Of a stretch of 64,000 bases of DNA, positions 53,785 through 61,944 are shown piece after piece. Source of the stretch: Desulfurivibrio alkaliphilus AHT 2 (GTDB lineage Bacteria > Desulfobacterota > Desulfobulbia > Desulfobulbales > Desulfurivibrionaceae). Both the position numbers and the translations under genes were made by a program. Below the pieces are notes generated by a model. That model was not told where the DNA came from. It did not search any database and saw nothing but the letters and a program-made list of their open reading frames with translations. The stretch lies in NCBI RefSeq assembly GCF_000092205.1, contig NC_014216.1, forward strand, positions 2,857,742 through 2,921,741. The letters run 5' to 3'. The first letter of the stretch is position 1. Each line of letters begins with the position of its first letter.

Positions 53785-55131
53785 TCAGTTGAGGCCGAAT
53801 TTTTCCAAACGATAGATCAGGACGTGGCGGGGCAGGCGGAGCAGGCGGGCTGCCTGGGAGCGGTTGCCGCCGCTGCGGGCCAGGGCTTTTTGGATCAGCT
53901 CCTTTTCCACCTCCTCCAAAGAAAGACCATCGGGGGGCAGTTCGGGCAGCCAGGAGTTGCCAGCCGCGCCGGCGGGGGCGGGCAATTGCAGGTCGGCGGG
54001 GCCGATCTCGGCCCCGCGCCTGAGAATGACCGAGCGCTCCACCAGGTTGCCCAGTTCGCGGATATTGCCGGGCCAGGGATAGTCGGCCAGCCGGGCCAGG
54101 GCTTCCGGGTTGAAGCGGACTTCCGGCGGGGCGCCGATGCGCTTCAGGAAATGAGCGATCAGGGCCGGGATATCCTCGCGCCGCTGCCTCAGGGAGGGGA
54201 TCTCGAGCAGAATCACCCCCAGGCGGTAAAAGAGGTCTTCGCGGAAACGGCCGGTGGCGATTTCGGCCTGGATATCGCGGTTGGTGGCGGCGATCAGCCG
54301 GACGTCGATTTTTTCCCGCCGATCGGAGCCCACCGGTTCCACCTCCCGCTCCTGGATCACCCGTAGCAGCTTGGCCTGGAGTTCCGGTTGCAACTCCCCG
54401 ATTTCATCCAAGAAAATGGTGCCGCCGGCCGCCGTTTGAAAACGGCCCCGGCGGTTGGCCACCGCTCCGGTGAAGGCTCCGCGGACATGGCCGAAGAGTT
54501 CGCTTTCCAGCAGGGTGGGGGGGATGGCGGCGCAGTTGACCGCCACCATCGGCCCCTCCCGCCGGGGGCTGTGGCGGTGGAGCAGGCGGGCCAGCACCTC
54601 CTTGCCGGTGCCGGATTCGCCGGTGATCAGCACCGAGGCTTCGCTGTCGGCGGCCCGCAGGGCCACTTCCAGCAGTTCGGCCATGGCCGGGTTGGCGGTT
54701 TCCATGCCTTCGGCGCCGCTGAGCCGGTCCACCTCGGCGGCCAGATCCCGGTTGCGGAGCTTGAGGTTGCGCATTTCCAGGGCCTTGCGGCAGGCCAGGC
54801 GCAAGGTCTCCCGGTCGAAGGGCTTGGTGATGAAGGTGAAGGCCCCCTCCTGCATGGCCCGCACCGCCAGATCGATGGAGCCGAAGGCGGTGATCACGAT
54901 CACCGGGGTTTCCGGGGCTCGCTCCTTGATGGCGGCCAGCACCGTCAGCCCGTCCAGGTCGCCCAGCTTGACGTCGGTGATTACCAGGTCAAAGCTCTCG
55001 GCCTTGAACAGTTCCAGGCCTTGGCGGCCGGAAGCGGCCAGGCGCACCGTGAAGCCGGCCCGTTCCAGGTTGTGGCCGGTAACCCGGCGCAGGCTGTCGT
55101 CGTCGTCAATAAGCAGAATCAGGTCGGGCAT
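53785..55131 (-). CDS. NtrC-family response regulator (copper efflux control)
   Basis: 448 residues: receiver domain with acidic pocket DDDD, phosphoacceptor Asp in DLVITDVKLGDLDG and Lys in FITKPFDRE; AAA+ sigma-54 activation domain with GESGTGKE and GAFTGA; Fis-type HTH at the end (NRSQAARLLRLPRHVLIYRL). It overlaps the sensor gene by 13 bases and is directly upstream of the cusC promoter with tandem palindromes, so it most likely activates cusCBAF by sigma-54. Analogous in design to ZraR/HydG. Metal specificity is inferred from the operon. Confidence 0.9.
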   Translation of the reverse strand: MPDLILLIDDDDSLRRVTGHNLERAGFTVRLAASGRQGLELFKAESFDLVITDVKLGDLDGLTVLAAIKERAPETPVIVITAFGSIDLAVRAMQEGAFTFITKPFDRETLRLACRKALEMRNLKLRNRDLAAEVDRLSGAEGMETANPAMAELLEVALRAADSEASVLITGESGTGKEVLARLLHRHSPRREGPMVAVNCAAIPPTLLESELFGHVRGAFTGAVANRRGRFQTAAGGTIFLDEIGELQPELQAKLLRVIQEREVEPVGSDRREKIDVRLIAATNRDIQAEIATGRFREDLFYRLGVILLEIPSLRQRREDIPALIAHFLKRIGAPPEVRFNPEALARLADYPWPGNIRELGNLVERSVILRRGAEIGPADLQLPAPAGAAGNSWLPELPPDGLSLEEVEKELIQKALARSGGNRSQAARLLRLPRHVLIYRLEKFGLN

Positions 55132-56321
55132 CTGTTTGGTCCTGGTTGATCGCTTATCCCGTCGTCCCCCGGCTCGGTTACGGCGGAAAAGTTTTCCGCC
55201 GGCAGCCGGAGGGTGAAAAGGGCGCCGCCGCCGGGCCGATCTCCCGCCGTGATGGTGCCCCCCAGGCTTTCCACGATCTTGCGGCTGATCAGCAGGCCCA
55301 GGCCCGTGCCTTCCGGCTTGGCGGTATAAAAGGCGGTGAAGATTTTCTCCTTGTCGGCCTCGGCGATTCCCGGGCCATTGTCCGCCACCGTCACCTGCAC
55401 CTCCAGCGCCCGGCGCTCCACGGCCAGGGAGATCTCACCCCCCGGGGAGACCGCGTCGATGGCGTTGAGCAGCAGGTTTAGTAAAACCTGGGAGACCGGG
55501 TTGGCGGGCACCGCCAGGTCCGCTGCCTGCTCCAGACCGTGGACCCGGTACTGGATATTCTTTTTGCCCATGGGGTTGGCCGCCAGGGCGGCGATCCTGG
55601 TCAGCAGCCGGTCCAGGGGTTCCAATGGCTCCGCCGGATCCGCGTATGTCGTGGGTTCTCCGGTGCTGCCGGGTTCCGGGTTGTCCGCCCGCTGGCCGCG
55701 GGAGTAGCCCAGGACTTTGTCCACCGTGGCGTTGAGGCGGCTCGTTTCCTTTAGCAAGATCTCGACAAATTCTCGCCGGGGGTGGCCCGGCGGGAACTCA
55801 TCGAGAAAGATTTCCGCCGTGCCCCGGATGGAACTCAGCGGATTTTTGATCTCGTGGGCCAGGGAGGCGGAGAGCCGGCCCAGGGCGGAGAGGCGTTGGG
55901 CGGCGGCCAGTTGTTTCTCCGCCGCCAGCAACTGCCCGGTTTCCCGCTGGAGCCGCCGGTGGGATTTCTCCAGCTTTTCCGAAAGTCTACGGTACTGCTC
56001 CCGCAGGCGGTGTTCCCGGTCGGCGATCACCCCCACCACCAGGCCGGTGGCCAGATAAAGGGTGATCTCGGTCAATTCGCCGAGGTAGGTTTCCAGTCCC
56101 TGGCCGAAAAAATGGAACAGATGGGGGATGAAGGCCAGGGACGAGAGCCCGGCCAGAATCAGCCCGCCCCGCATCCCGAACCACAGCGCTCCCAACACAA
56201 TGGGGAAATAGCTGAGCCGGCGGAAGGTGTCGTGATAAAAATGGAGGTGCCCCGGGGTGAAATAGTGGAGCAGGCCGATGGCCGCCACTATCAGGACCAG
56301 GGCCAGGAAGCGCCCGTTCAT
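55119..56321 (-). CDS. Sensor histidine kinase, metal two-component system
   Basis: About 400 residues from ATG 56321 (weak ribosome site; frame continues to 56468). Four hydrophobic helices in the first ~100 residues place the sensor in the membrane, then a coiled coil (REHRLREQYRRLSEKLEKSHRRLQRETGQLLAAEKQL), the HisKA box LGRLSASLAHEIKNPLSSIRG with phospho-His, and ATPase motifs NLLLNAIDA, DNGPGI and GTGLGL. No large periplasmic domain is evident. Pairs with the regulator at 53785-55131. Confidence 0.9.
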   Translation of the reverse strand: MNGRFLALVLIVAAIGLLHYFTPGHLHFYHDTFRRLSYFPIVLGALWFGMRGGLILAGLSSLAFIPHLFHFFGQGLETYLGELTEITLYLATGLVVGVIADREHRLREQYRRLSEKLEKSHRRLQRETGQLLAAEKQLAAAQRLSALGRLSASLAHEIKNPLSSIRGTAEIFLDEFPPGHPRREFVEILLKETSRLNATVDKVLGYSRGQRADNPEPGSTGEPTTYADPAEPLEPLDRLLTRIAALAANPMGKKNIQYRVHGLEQAADLAVPANPVSQVLLNLLLNAIDAVSPGGEISLAVERRALEVQVTVADNGPGIAEADKEKIFTAFYTAKPEGTGLGLLISRKIVESLGGTITAGDRPGGGALFTLRLPAENFSAVTEPGDDGISDQPGPNRCPT

Positions 56322-56337
56322 CGGGGGTAAGCCCTGC

Positions 56338-56655
56338 TCACTCCCGCTCCAGGGAACATTTGAGGGGATATTCGTGCTTGCGGGCCAGGTTGTGGACCAT
56401 GGCGCTCTTGGTTTCCGCCACGTCCCGGGGGTAAACCCCGGCCACGCCGACCCCCTCTTTGTGGACACTCATCATGATCCGGTGGGCGCTGTCGGTGTCG
56501 TGCTTGAACACCGTTTCCAGTACCGTGACCACGAAATCCATGGTGGTGTAATCGTCGTTGTGCAGCAGCACCTTGTAGCGCGGCGGCTGGCGTAATTCCT
56601 GCTCTTCCCTGGTGACTGCATCAAGACCGGTTTGATCCTGGGACATGTTGCTCAT
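56338..56655 (-). CDS. clpS: ClpS, ClpA adaptor protein
   Basis: 105 residues from ATG 56655 (ATG 56646 also possible): PPRYKVLLHNDDYTTMDFVVTVLETVFKHD contains the ClpS fold with the N-end-rule pocket; VHKEGVGVAGVYPRDVAETKSAMVHNLARKHEYPLKCSLERE is the C-terminal part. It is 16 bases upstream of the sensor kinase gene and so probably shares its transcript, an unexpected association. clpA is elsewhere in the window with the same upstream element. Confidence 0.94.
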   Translation of the reverse strand: MSNMSQDQTGLDAVTREEQELRQPPRYKVLLHNDDYTTMDFVVTVLETVFKHDTDSAHRIMMSVHKEGVGVAGVYPRDVAETKSAMVHNLARKHEYPLKCSLERE

Positions 56656-56763
56656 CTTTGCCGTTTCCTTGGCACTTGCTTCAAGCTTATTCAGGTTGTT
56701 AAGGCTGGCCGGCAACGGCGATGCCGCCGTCGGCAAACCCGGAGTGGATTGCAATCAATTAAA

Positions 56764-56794
56764 TTATGGTAATCATTTACCGCGAAAATGCAAC
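56764..56794 (-). promoter_or_regulatory. Conserved 31-base element upstream of clpS
   Basis: Begins TTATGGTAATCATTTAC and ends GAAAATGCAAC on the forward strand; 27 of 31 bases match the element upstream of clpA. Lies 108 bases before the clpS ATG. Confidence 0.65.
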
Positions 56795-56799
56795 CGTTG

Positions 56800-58236
56800 T
56801 CAGGTCTGGTCGGGTCGAGGTTCAGCCCCGGTTGCCGGTTGCCGAGCGGCAAAGAGCAGGGCGCTTAACACGGCGTCTTCCGGCAGGCCGGAGCCTTTAA
56901 GCCGGTGCTCGGCGACCAGCAGGGCCCGGAGCAGTTCCTGCAACTGCCGGGAGGATAACCGGCCGGCCTGAAGAAAAAGCTGGTACAGGGCGTAGGGGTG
57001 CGTGGGGAAAGAGCCTGGCCAGGTAAATGCCTCGGCCGGGGTGGTCTGGTCGGCCTGCTCTTCCCAGGCTTTCTTGACCTGCGGCAGGTAGTTTTTTTGA
57101 AAAGCGGGGTAGGCCAGGCTCGAATCGCAGGGTCGGCCGGCTTGGTCCTGGACCGCCCGGGCCAGCAGCAGTTTGCGGACATGATTGCGCAACCCGCCCA
57201 AGATGGCCAGCGGGTGCATGCCGCCTTGCTGCAAACGCTCCAGAATGGAGATGCTCTTTTCCAGCCGCCCGCCGGTGAAGGCCTCGCTCAACTCAAAGAT
57301 CGCCTCTTCCCGGGTGCGGCCCACCAGTTCTGCCACTTCCCGGCGGCCGATGGTCTCCTGTTCATCAAGGTACAGGGCCAGCTTTTCCGCTTCCATGACC
57401 ACCGCCACCGGGTGGAAGCCTACCCGTTCCAGCAGCAATTCCAGGGCGTCGGGGCGTATTTTTTTGTTGAAGCCGGCCAGGGTTTCGTGGATCAGGTTTT
57501 TGAGCAAAGCGGCCTGTTCTTTGCGGGCCGGGGCCGAACTGCCGGAATCGATGCCGAGATCAACGATGACCGCCTTTTTCTCCAGGTATTTGTATAGTTT
57601 TTTGCGCTTGTCGGCGGTTTCGGCCAACAGCAGCAGCACCTTGCCCGGCGGCAGGCCGGCCTCGAGGGCGCTCATCAGTTCTTCACCGGCATCGCCCTTG
57701 GCCGCTGCCGGCGGCCGGTCGTCGTCGGTGCTCAAGAACTCACCGGCCCAGGCGGTGTCGGCGGGTTTGGCAAAGCCGAACAACTTTTGCCACTGGCTGG
57801 CGCTGATCTCGGCCAAATGGTCGCGGTGCCAGGCCACCGGGGCCAGGCCCGCCAGGCCCAGCATGGCCTTGAGATGGCGCTCGGTTTCCCGGCGGTTTTC
57901 CGACCCCCGGGCCTCTTGGGCTTTTTCCCACAGGGTTTTGGCCACCGTTTTGGAGTAGAGCAGGCGGGAATCCACCACCTTGGTCACCTGGCGCCCGGTG
58001 AAAAGGCTGTAGGTGCGGAGTCGGGCCAGGGTTTTGCCCGGCTCCTCCTTGTCGCCGTCGATGATGGTGAGTTGATTTTGGCGCTGTCGCTCATCGGGAA
58101 GCAGGGCGGCCTCAATGGCCGCCGCCGCCTCCCGGCAGAGAAAGCGTTCGCCCACCAGCAGGTAGGCCGGGGCGATCTCGTCGGCGGCTATTTGCGCGAG
58201 CAGTTTAGGCAGGTCTTGGCGCTTGAAGGTGGGCAT
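56800..58236 (-). CDS. holA: HolA, DNA polymerase III delta subunit
   Basis: 478 residues, longer than the ~340 of E. coli HolA. N-terminal domain resembles clamp-loader delta (YLLVGERFLCREAAAAIEAALLPDERQRQNQLTIIDGD), followed by DSRLLYSKTVAKTLWEKAQ and the C-terminal collar helices (VVMEAEKLALYLDEQETIGRREVAELVGRTREEAIFELSEAFTGGRLEKSISIL). An insert near residues 110-180 contains low-complexity and acidic regions. The C-terminal part has a longer tail than normal. Probably the replicative clamp-loader subunit. Confidence 0.85.
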   Translation of the reverse strand: MPTFKRQDLPKLLAQIAADEIAPAYLLVGERFLCREAAAAIEAALLPDERQRQNQLTIIDGDKEEPGKTLARLRTYSLFTGRQVTKVVDSRLLYSKTVAKTLWEKAQEARGSENRRETERHLKAMLGLAGLAPVAWHRDHLAEISASQWQKLFGFAKPADTAWAGEFLSTDDDRPPAAAKGDAGEELMSALEAGLPPGKVLLLLAETADKRKKLYKYLEKKAVIVDLGIDSGSSAPARKEQAALLKNLIHETLAGFNKKIRPDALELLLERVGFHPVAVVMEAEKLALYLDEQETIGRREVAELVGRTREEAIFELSEAFTGGRLEKSISILERLQQGGMHPLAILGGLRNHVRKLLLARAVQDQAGRPCDSSLAYPAFQKNYLPQVKKAWEEQADQTTPAEAFTWPGSFPTHPYALYQLFLQAGRLSSRQLQELLRALLVAEHRLKGSGLPEDAVLSALLFAARQPATGAEPRPDQT

Positions 58237-58293
58237 CCGGTCTTTTTAACACAGCTCTGGATTTTGGACGAGGGCAAAGCTGTAGTGGCGATT

Positions 58294-59046
58294 TTACCTT
58301 TTGAAGCCGTGCCCGGCCAGGATTTCCTGACCCTGGTCGGAAAGGATGAACTGCACAAACCTGCCGGCCAGCTCGGGCTCCCGGCTATCCTTGAGCGATG
58401 CAACAGAATAGCTCACCGGTTGGGGCAGGGACAGGGTGGCCACCACCTTGACCCGCTCCCCGCCCCGGGCGGCGTCGGTGGCGTACATCAGCCCGGCGTC
58501 CACTTCCCCGCGCCGGACGTAGTCGAGAACCTGGCGCACGTTCTCGGCGAAAATCAGTTTGGGCAGCAATTCCTCCCAAAGTCCCAAGTCCGTAAGAGCG
58601 GTCTTGGCATAGGCGCCCGCCGGAACGGTTGTCGGGGTTCCCACTCCGATCCGCCGTACCCGCTCTCCTTTGAGATCCTCGGTTTTGGCCACCGCCGCCC
58701 GGTTTGCCGCCGGAACCGCCAGGACCAGGGTGTTGTGGGCAAAGATTACCGCCTCATCCCCCTGGACGAAACCGCCTTGGACAGCTTCGTTCATCCATTG
58801 CGGGTTGGCGGAGGCGTACACATCCACTGGCGCGCCCTGTTTGATCTGGCGGAAAAGGGCCCCGGAAGAGGCGTAGTTGACGGTTACCCGCACGCCGGGG
58901 TTGAGTTGTTCGAACTCCGCCTTGACGCTGTTCATGGCATTGCTCAGTGAGGCGGCGGTGGACACCAGCAGTTCCTGGGCGGCGGCCGGTGCGGCCGGCA
59001 GGAATAAAAGAATGCCACCGAATAATAATGCCTTAATCTTTTTCAA
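58294..59046 (-). CDS. modA: ModA, molybdate-binding periplasmic protein
   Basis: About 250 residues. Signal peptide (KIKALLFGGILLFLPAAPAAAQ) then ELLVSTAASLSNAMNSVKAEFEQ, the oxyanion-binding start of ModA/tungstate-binding proteins, GVRVTVNYASSGALFRQIKQGAPVDVYASAN and the C-terminal KLIFAENVRQVLDYVRRGEVDAGLMYATDA. The TTG at 59046 is chosen: GGAGG lies seven bases upstream and TTGA overlaps the modB stop by four bases; the ATG at 59061 has no site. Captures molybdate for the nitrogenase cofactor. Confidence 0.92.
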   Translation of the reverse strand: MKKIKALLFGGILLFLPAAPAAAQELLVSTAASLSNAMNSVKAEFEQLNPGVRVTVNYASSGALFRQIKQGAPVDVYASANPQWMNEAVQGGFVQGDEAVIFAHNTLVLAVPAANRAAVAKTEDLKGERVRRIGVGTPTTVPAGAYAKTALTDLGLWEELLPKLIFAENVRQVLDYVRRGEVDAGLMYATDAARGGERVKVVATLSLPQPVSYSVASLKDSREPELAGRFVQFILSDQGQEILAGHGFKR

Positions 59047-59723
59047 CCCTTGACCTCCCATTTGGGCTGGCCCAGTCGGTTGGCGGCCCAGAGAATGGCT
59101 ACGCAGACCACGGACAGGAGCAGGACCAGTTGGTTGGCCAGGCTGTCATCTCCGGCCTGGACCGCGCTGTAGACGGCCAGGGAGAGGGTCTGGGTGCGGC
59201 CGGGCAGGTTGCCGGCGACCATCAGGGTGGCGCCGAACTCGCCCATGGCCCGGGCAAAAGCCAGCATGGTTCCGGCCATGATTCCGCGCCTGGCCAGGGG
59301 CAGCGAAATTCGTAAGAAAACCTGCCACTCGCTGCAGCCCAGGGTTCGAGCCGCGTCTTCACAATTGCGGCCCACATTTTCCAGGGCGGCCCGGGTCGCC
59401 CTGAAGACCAGGGGAAAAGCCACCACCGCCGCGGCCAGCACCGCCCCCTGCCAGGTGAACATCAAGGTTATTCCGAAGGTAGACTCCAGCCAGCGACCGA
59501 GCACCCCGTTGCGGCCCACCAGGACGATCAGGTAGTAGCCCAGCACCGTGGGTGGCAAAACCATGGGCAGGGTAAGCAGGGCATCCAGCCCGTCGCGGCC
59601 GGGAAAGCGGAAGCGATGGATGATCCAGGCCAGCAGCACCCCGAAAATCAAGGCGATCAGGGTGGCTAAAGTGGCCACCCGCAGGGTGAGTTGCAAGGGA
59701 ATCCAGAATGATGCTGCAAGCAT
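59043..59723 (-). CDS. modB: ModB, molybdate ABC transporter permease
   Basis: 226 residues with about five transmembrane helices and the ABC-permease EAA-type segment EDAARTLGCSEWQVFLRISLPLARRGIMAGTMLAFARAMGEFGATLMVAG, which contacts the ATPase. It is translated before modA (order modB-modA) with a four-base overlap. No modC ATPase gene follows modA or precedes modB in the window, so the ATPase must be encoded elsewhere. Mo supply fits the nif cluster. Confidence 0.93.
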   Translation of the reverse strand: MLAASFWIPLQLTLRVATLATLIALIFGVLLAWIIHRFRFPGRDGLDALLTLPMVLPPTVLGYYLIVLVGRNGVLGRWLESTFGITLMFTWQGAVLAAAVVAFPLVFRATRAALENVGRNCEDAARTLGCSEWQVFLRISLPLARRGIMAGTMLAFARAMGEFGATLMVAGNLPGRTQTLSLAVYSAVQAGDDSLANQLVLLLSVVCVAILWAANRLGQPKWEVKG

Positions 59724-59887
59724 GATCTAACCCGGTTGGCGCTCTGTTGATATGGCTTCGCTGTATTCCTCGCCCATTTCCAGGCTCAGCTCCTGTAAAA
59801 TATGTCTGGATGATCCTTGGTCCATGTCGTCATATTTATTAGTGCATAACGATTGTGGCAAGCCCTTTTGCATATGGTTTTCACTGG

Positions 59888-59909
59888 CGTTGACTATGTG
59901 GCGTCAACG
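59888..59909. promoter_or_regulatory. Inverted repeat upstream of the SDR gene
   Basis: CGTTGAC (59888-59894) and GTCAACG (59903-59909), perfect 7-base arms separated by 8 bases, 43 bases before the start codon of the next gene. Possible operator; no protein can be named. Confidence 0.35.
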
Positions 59910-59951
59910 ACGTAAGATGTTGGGCCATAAGTCATCGTAAGGAGGGTTAGC

Positions 59952-61115
59952 ATGGAACGGGGGGGATTTACCTGTTTGGGCAACGTGATCAAGACCGGCC
60001 TGCTGGTGGGGGGCTCCGGCCTGATCGGCGGTGGCATTCTCCACTACTTCAAAAAACAGGCCGATTGCGAGTTTGAACTGCTGGCCCCCAACAGCAAACA
60101 ACTTTCCCTGCGCGACCCGGAAGATATCCGCGCCTGGCTCCAGCGCTTCCGCCCCGAGTTTATCGTCAATTGCGCCATCACCGCCCTTGATTCCAGCCCG
60201 CTGCTGGCCTACGAGACCAACTACCTGGGCACCATCTACCTGGCCCGGGCGGCCCTGGAGCTCAAGATCCCTTATATCCATTTCAGCTCGGCGGCGGTGT
60301 TGCCCCCCGGCGAAAATCTTACCGAAGATGATCACCTGGAACTGACCCCCGATTTGCCCAACTACCCCAAGTCCAAACTGCTGGCCGAGCTGGCCCTGGC
60401 CGAGTTGCACCGAAAGTACGGTCTTGATTACACCAATATCCGCCTGGCAGTGGTTTACGGCGCCCATGATCACAAGGTGCAGGGCTTCCACCGGCTGCTT
60501 TTTTCCATCGCCGACCAGACCATGCCGCTGCTCTTTACCAACCGGCAGGCGATTCATTCCTACTCCAACGCCAAAAAGGTACCCCCCTTTGTGCACCACG
60601 TGCTGCGCCACCGGGAGGAGTTCAGCGGCAAGACCTGGCATTTTGTCGACCCTTTGCCGGTATCGCTCAGCGAGTTGATCATCACCATCAAGTCTTACCT
60701 GGAATTGAAAAGGCCGCGGGAAATTTATCTGCCTTACCCCTTGGCCCGCTTTGGTGCCGGGGTGATGCGGGGGATAACCCGGCTGCTGGGGCGGATCGGC
60801 ATTGAGGCCCGGATGCCGGCGGAACTGCTGTTCATGGAAAATTTTTATCAGACCCAGACCCTCTCATCCCGGCGGCTGCAGAGTTCCAGCTTCGTCGACC
60901 CCAAACCGGAAGCCACGGTGTTCACCGAATTGCCCCACCTGCTGGAGTATTATCTTTCCCGCTGGGAGGCCCTTAACCTGATTACCACCTACAACCAGGA
61001 TTTTTTTGCCTGCCGCCAGCGGGGGGAGGAGTTTACCCGGGACCCGCAAAGCCTGCTCAAAGAGCTGGACGAGGAGGTCGGCCGACCATTGCTGGGGGAC
61101 TCGGAGCCGTCCTGA
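59952..61115 (+). CDS. Extended SDR NAD(P)-dependent epimerase/reductase
   Basis: About 387 residues. Rossmann motif KTGLLVGGSGLIGGGILHYF near the N-terminus, catalytic Y-x3-K in LPNYPKSKLLAELALAELHRKYGLDYTNIRLAVVYG, as in RmlD/GalE-like extended short-chain dehydrogenases. Substrate unknown; nucleotide-sugar or lipid-linked ketone possible. AAGGAGG precedes the ATG. Located next to a TetR regulator with its own operator, on the same strand. Confidence 0.75.
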   Translation: MERGGFTCLGNVIKTGLLVGGSGLIGGGILHYFKKQADCEFELLAPNSKQLSLRDPEDIRAWLQRFRPEFIVNCAITALDSSPLLAYETNYLGTIYLARAALELKIPYIHFSSAAVLPPGENLTEDDHLELTPDLPNYPKSKLLAELALAELHRKYGLDYTNIRLAVVYGAHDHKVQGFHRLLFSIADQTMPLLFTNRQAIHSYSNAKKVPPFVHHVLRHREEFSGKTWHFVDPLPVSLSELIITIKSYLELKRPREIYLPYPLARFGAGVMRGITRLLGRIGIEARMPAELLFMENFYQTQTLSSRRLQSSSFVDPKPEATVFTELPHLLEYYLSRWEALNLITTYNQDFFACRQRGEEFTRDPQSLLKELDEEVGRPLLGDSEPS

Positions 61116-61147
61116 GGGGGGCTGCAGCCGGTCAACAAGAAACAAAC

Positions 61148-61198
61148 TGACTCATCAGTCAAAAAAGTATTGACAGCCGTTGGCGCCGGGTGTATCTC
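61148..61198 (+). promoter_or_regulatory. tetR promoter with palindromic operator
   Basis: TGACTCATCAGTCA (61148-61161, TGACT/AGTCA dyad), then TTGACA (61170-61175), 17 bases, TATCTC (61193-61198). A related ACTGACTGACTG stretch follows near 61217-61228. The symmetry suggests TetR autoregulation. Confidence 0.45.
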
Positions 61199-61286
61199 AC
61201 TACTTAACAAAGAGTTACTGACTGACTGCTCAGGTTGTTTTTGGCGGTCGGGTAACAGCGATCGCTTACGGTGTTCAGGGGTAACA

Positions 61287-61898
61287 ATGGTCAAAACGCG
61301 CAGGAGCAGAAAAAGCGGGCCCACCCGCAAGGAGGCCATTTTGGAAATGGCCACCGTTTTTTTTGCCGAGAAGGGTTTCCGGGAAACCGCCATTGGCGAC
61401 ATCGCCAAGATGATCGGGGTGGCCGACGGCACGGTCTTTTACCATTACAAAACCAAGGAAGATCTTTTTGTTGCGGTGCTGGAGAAGTTCAAAGAGCAAT
61501 TGATCCAGGAGAGTCGCGATTTTCTGGCCGGGCAGGAATTTGCCGACGGGCTGGCCATGGTGAAAGGGCTGGTGGGGTTTTACCTGGGCCTGGCCGCCCG
61601 GATGGAGGAGCGTTTCTTGCTGCTGCACCGGCATTATCCCTACAAGCTGGCCGAGGAAAATCCTAACTGCCGGCGGCATCTCGAGGATATTTATGATTTT
61701 TTCGCCGGCACCTTCGAGCAGGCCATCCGCCGGGGCCAGGAAGATGGCTCCATCCGGGAGCTTCCGGCCCACAAGACGGCGTTGCTGATCTTTACCATGG
61801 TCGACGGGCTGGTGCGGATCGGCACCTACCGTCTTTACCAGCCGGGGTCGCTGTACGACGAGCTGGTGGACTCGGTCCAGCGTATGCTGAGCCGTTAG
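61287..61898 (+). CDS. TetR/AcrR-family transcriptional regulator
   Basis: About 203 residues from ATG 61287 (AGGGG upstream). N-terminal TetR HTH: GPTRKEAILEMATVFFAEKGFRETAIGDIAKMIGVADGTVFYHYKTKEDLF. The ligand-binding C-terminal domain follows (LLLHRHYPYKLAEENPNCRRHLEDIYDFFAGTFEQAIRRGQEDGSI). Probably regulates the neighbouring SDR gene and/or itself through the palindrome at 61148-61161. Ligand unknown. Confidence 0.88.
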   Translation: MVKTRRSRKSGPTRKEAILEMATVFFAEKGFRETAIGDIAKMIGVADGTVFYHYKTKEDLFVAVLEKFKEQLIQESRDFLAGQEFADGLAMVKGLVGFYLGLAARMEERFLLLHRHYPYKLAEENPNCRRHLEDIYDFFAGTFEQAIRRGQEDGSIRELPAHKTALLIFTMVDGLVRIGTYRLYQPGSLYDELVDSVQRMLSR

Positions 61899-61944
61899 TT
61901 AACTGAATCAGGCCGGGTGGTTAATCGCTTGCCGGGGAAAGAAT

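Noticed and set aside
59852-59868. TGGCAAGCCCTTTTGCA, which looks like a sigma-54 promoter upstream of the SDR gene
   Set aside because: The GG to GC distance is eleven bases rather than ten, so it does not fit the -24/-12 spacing.
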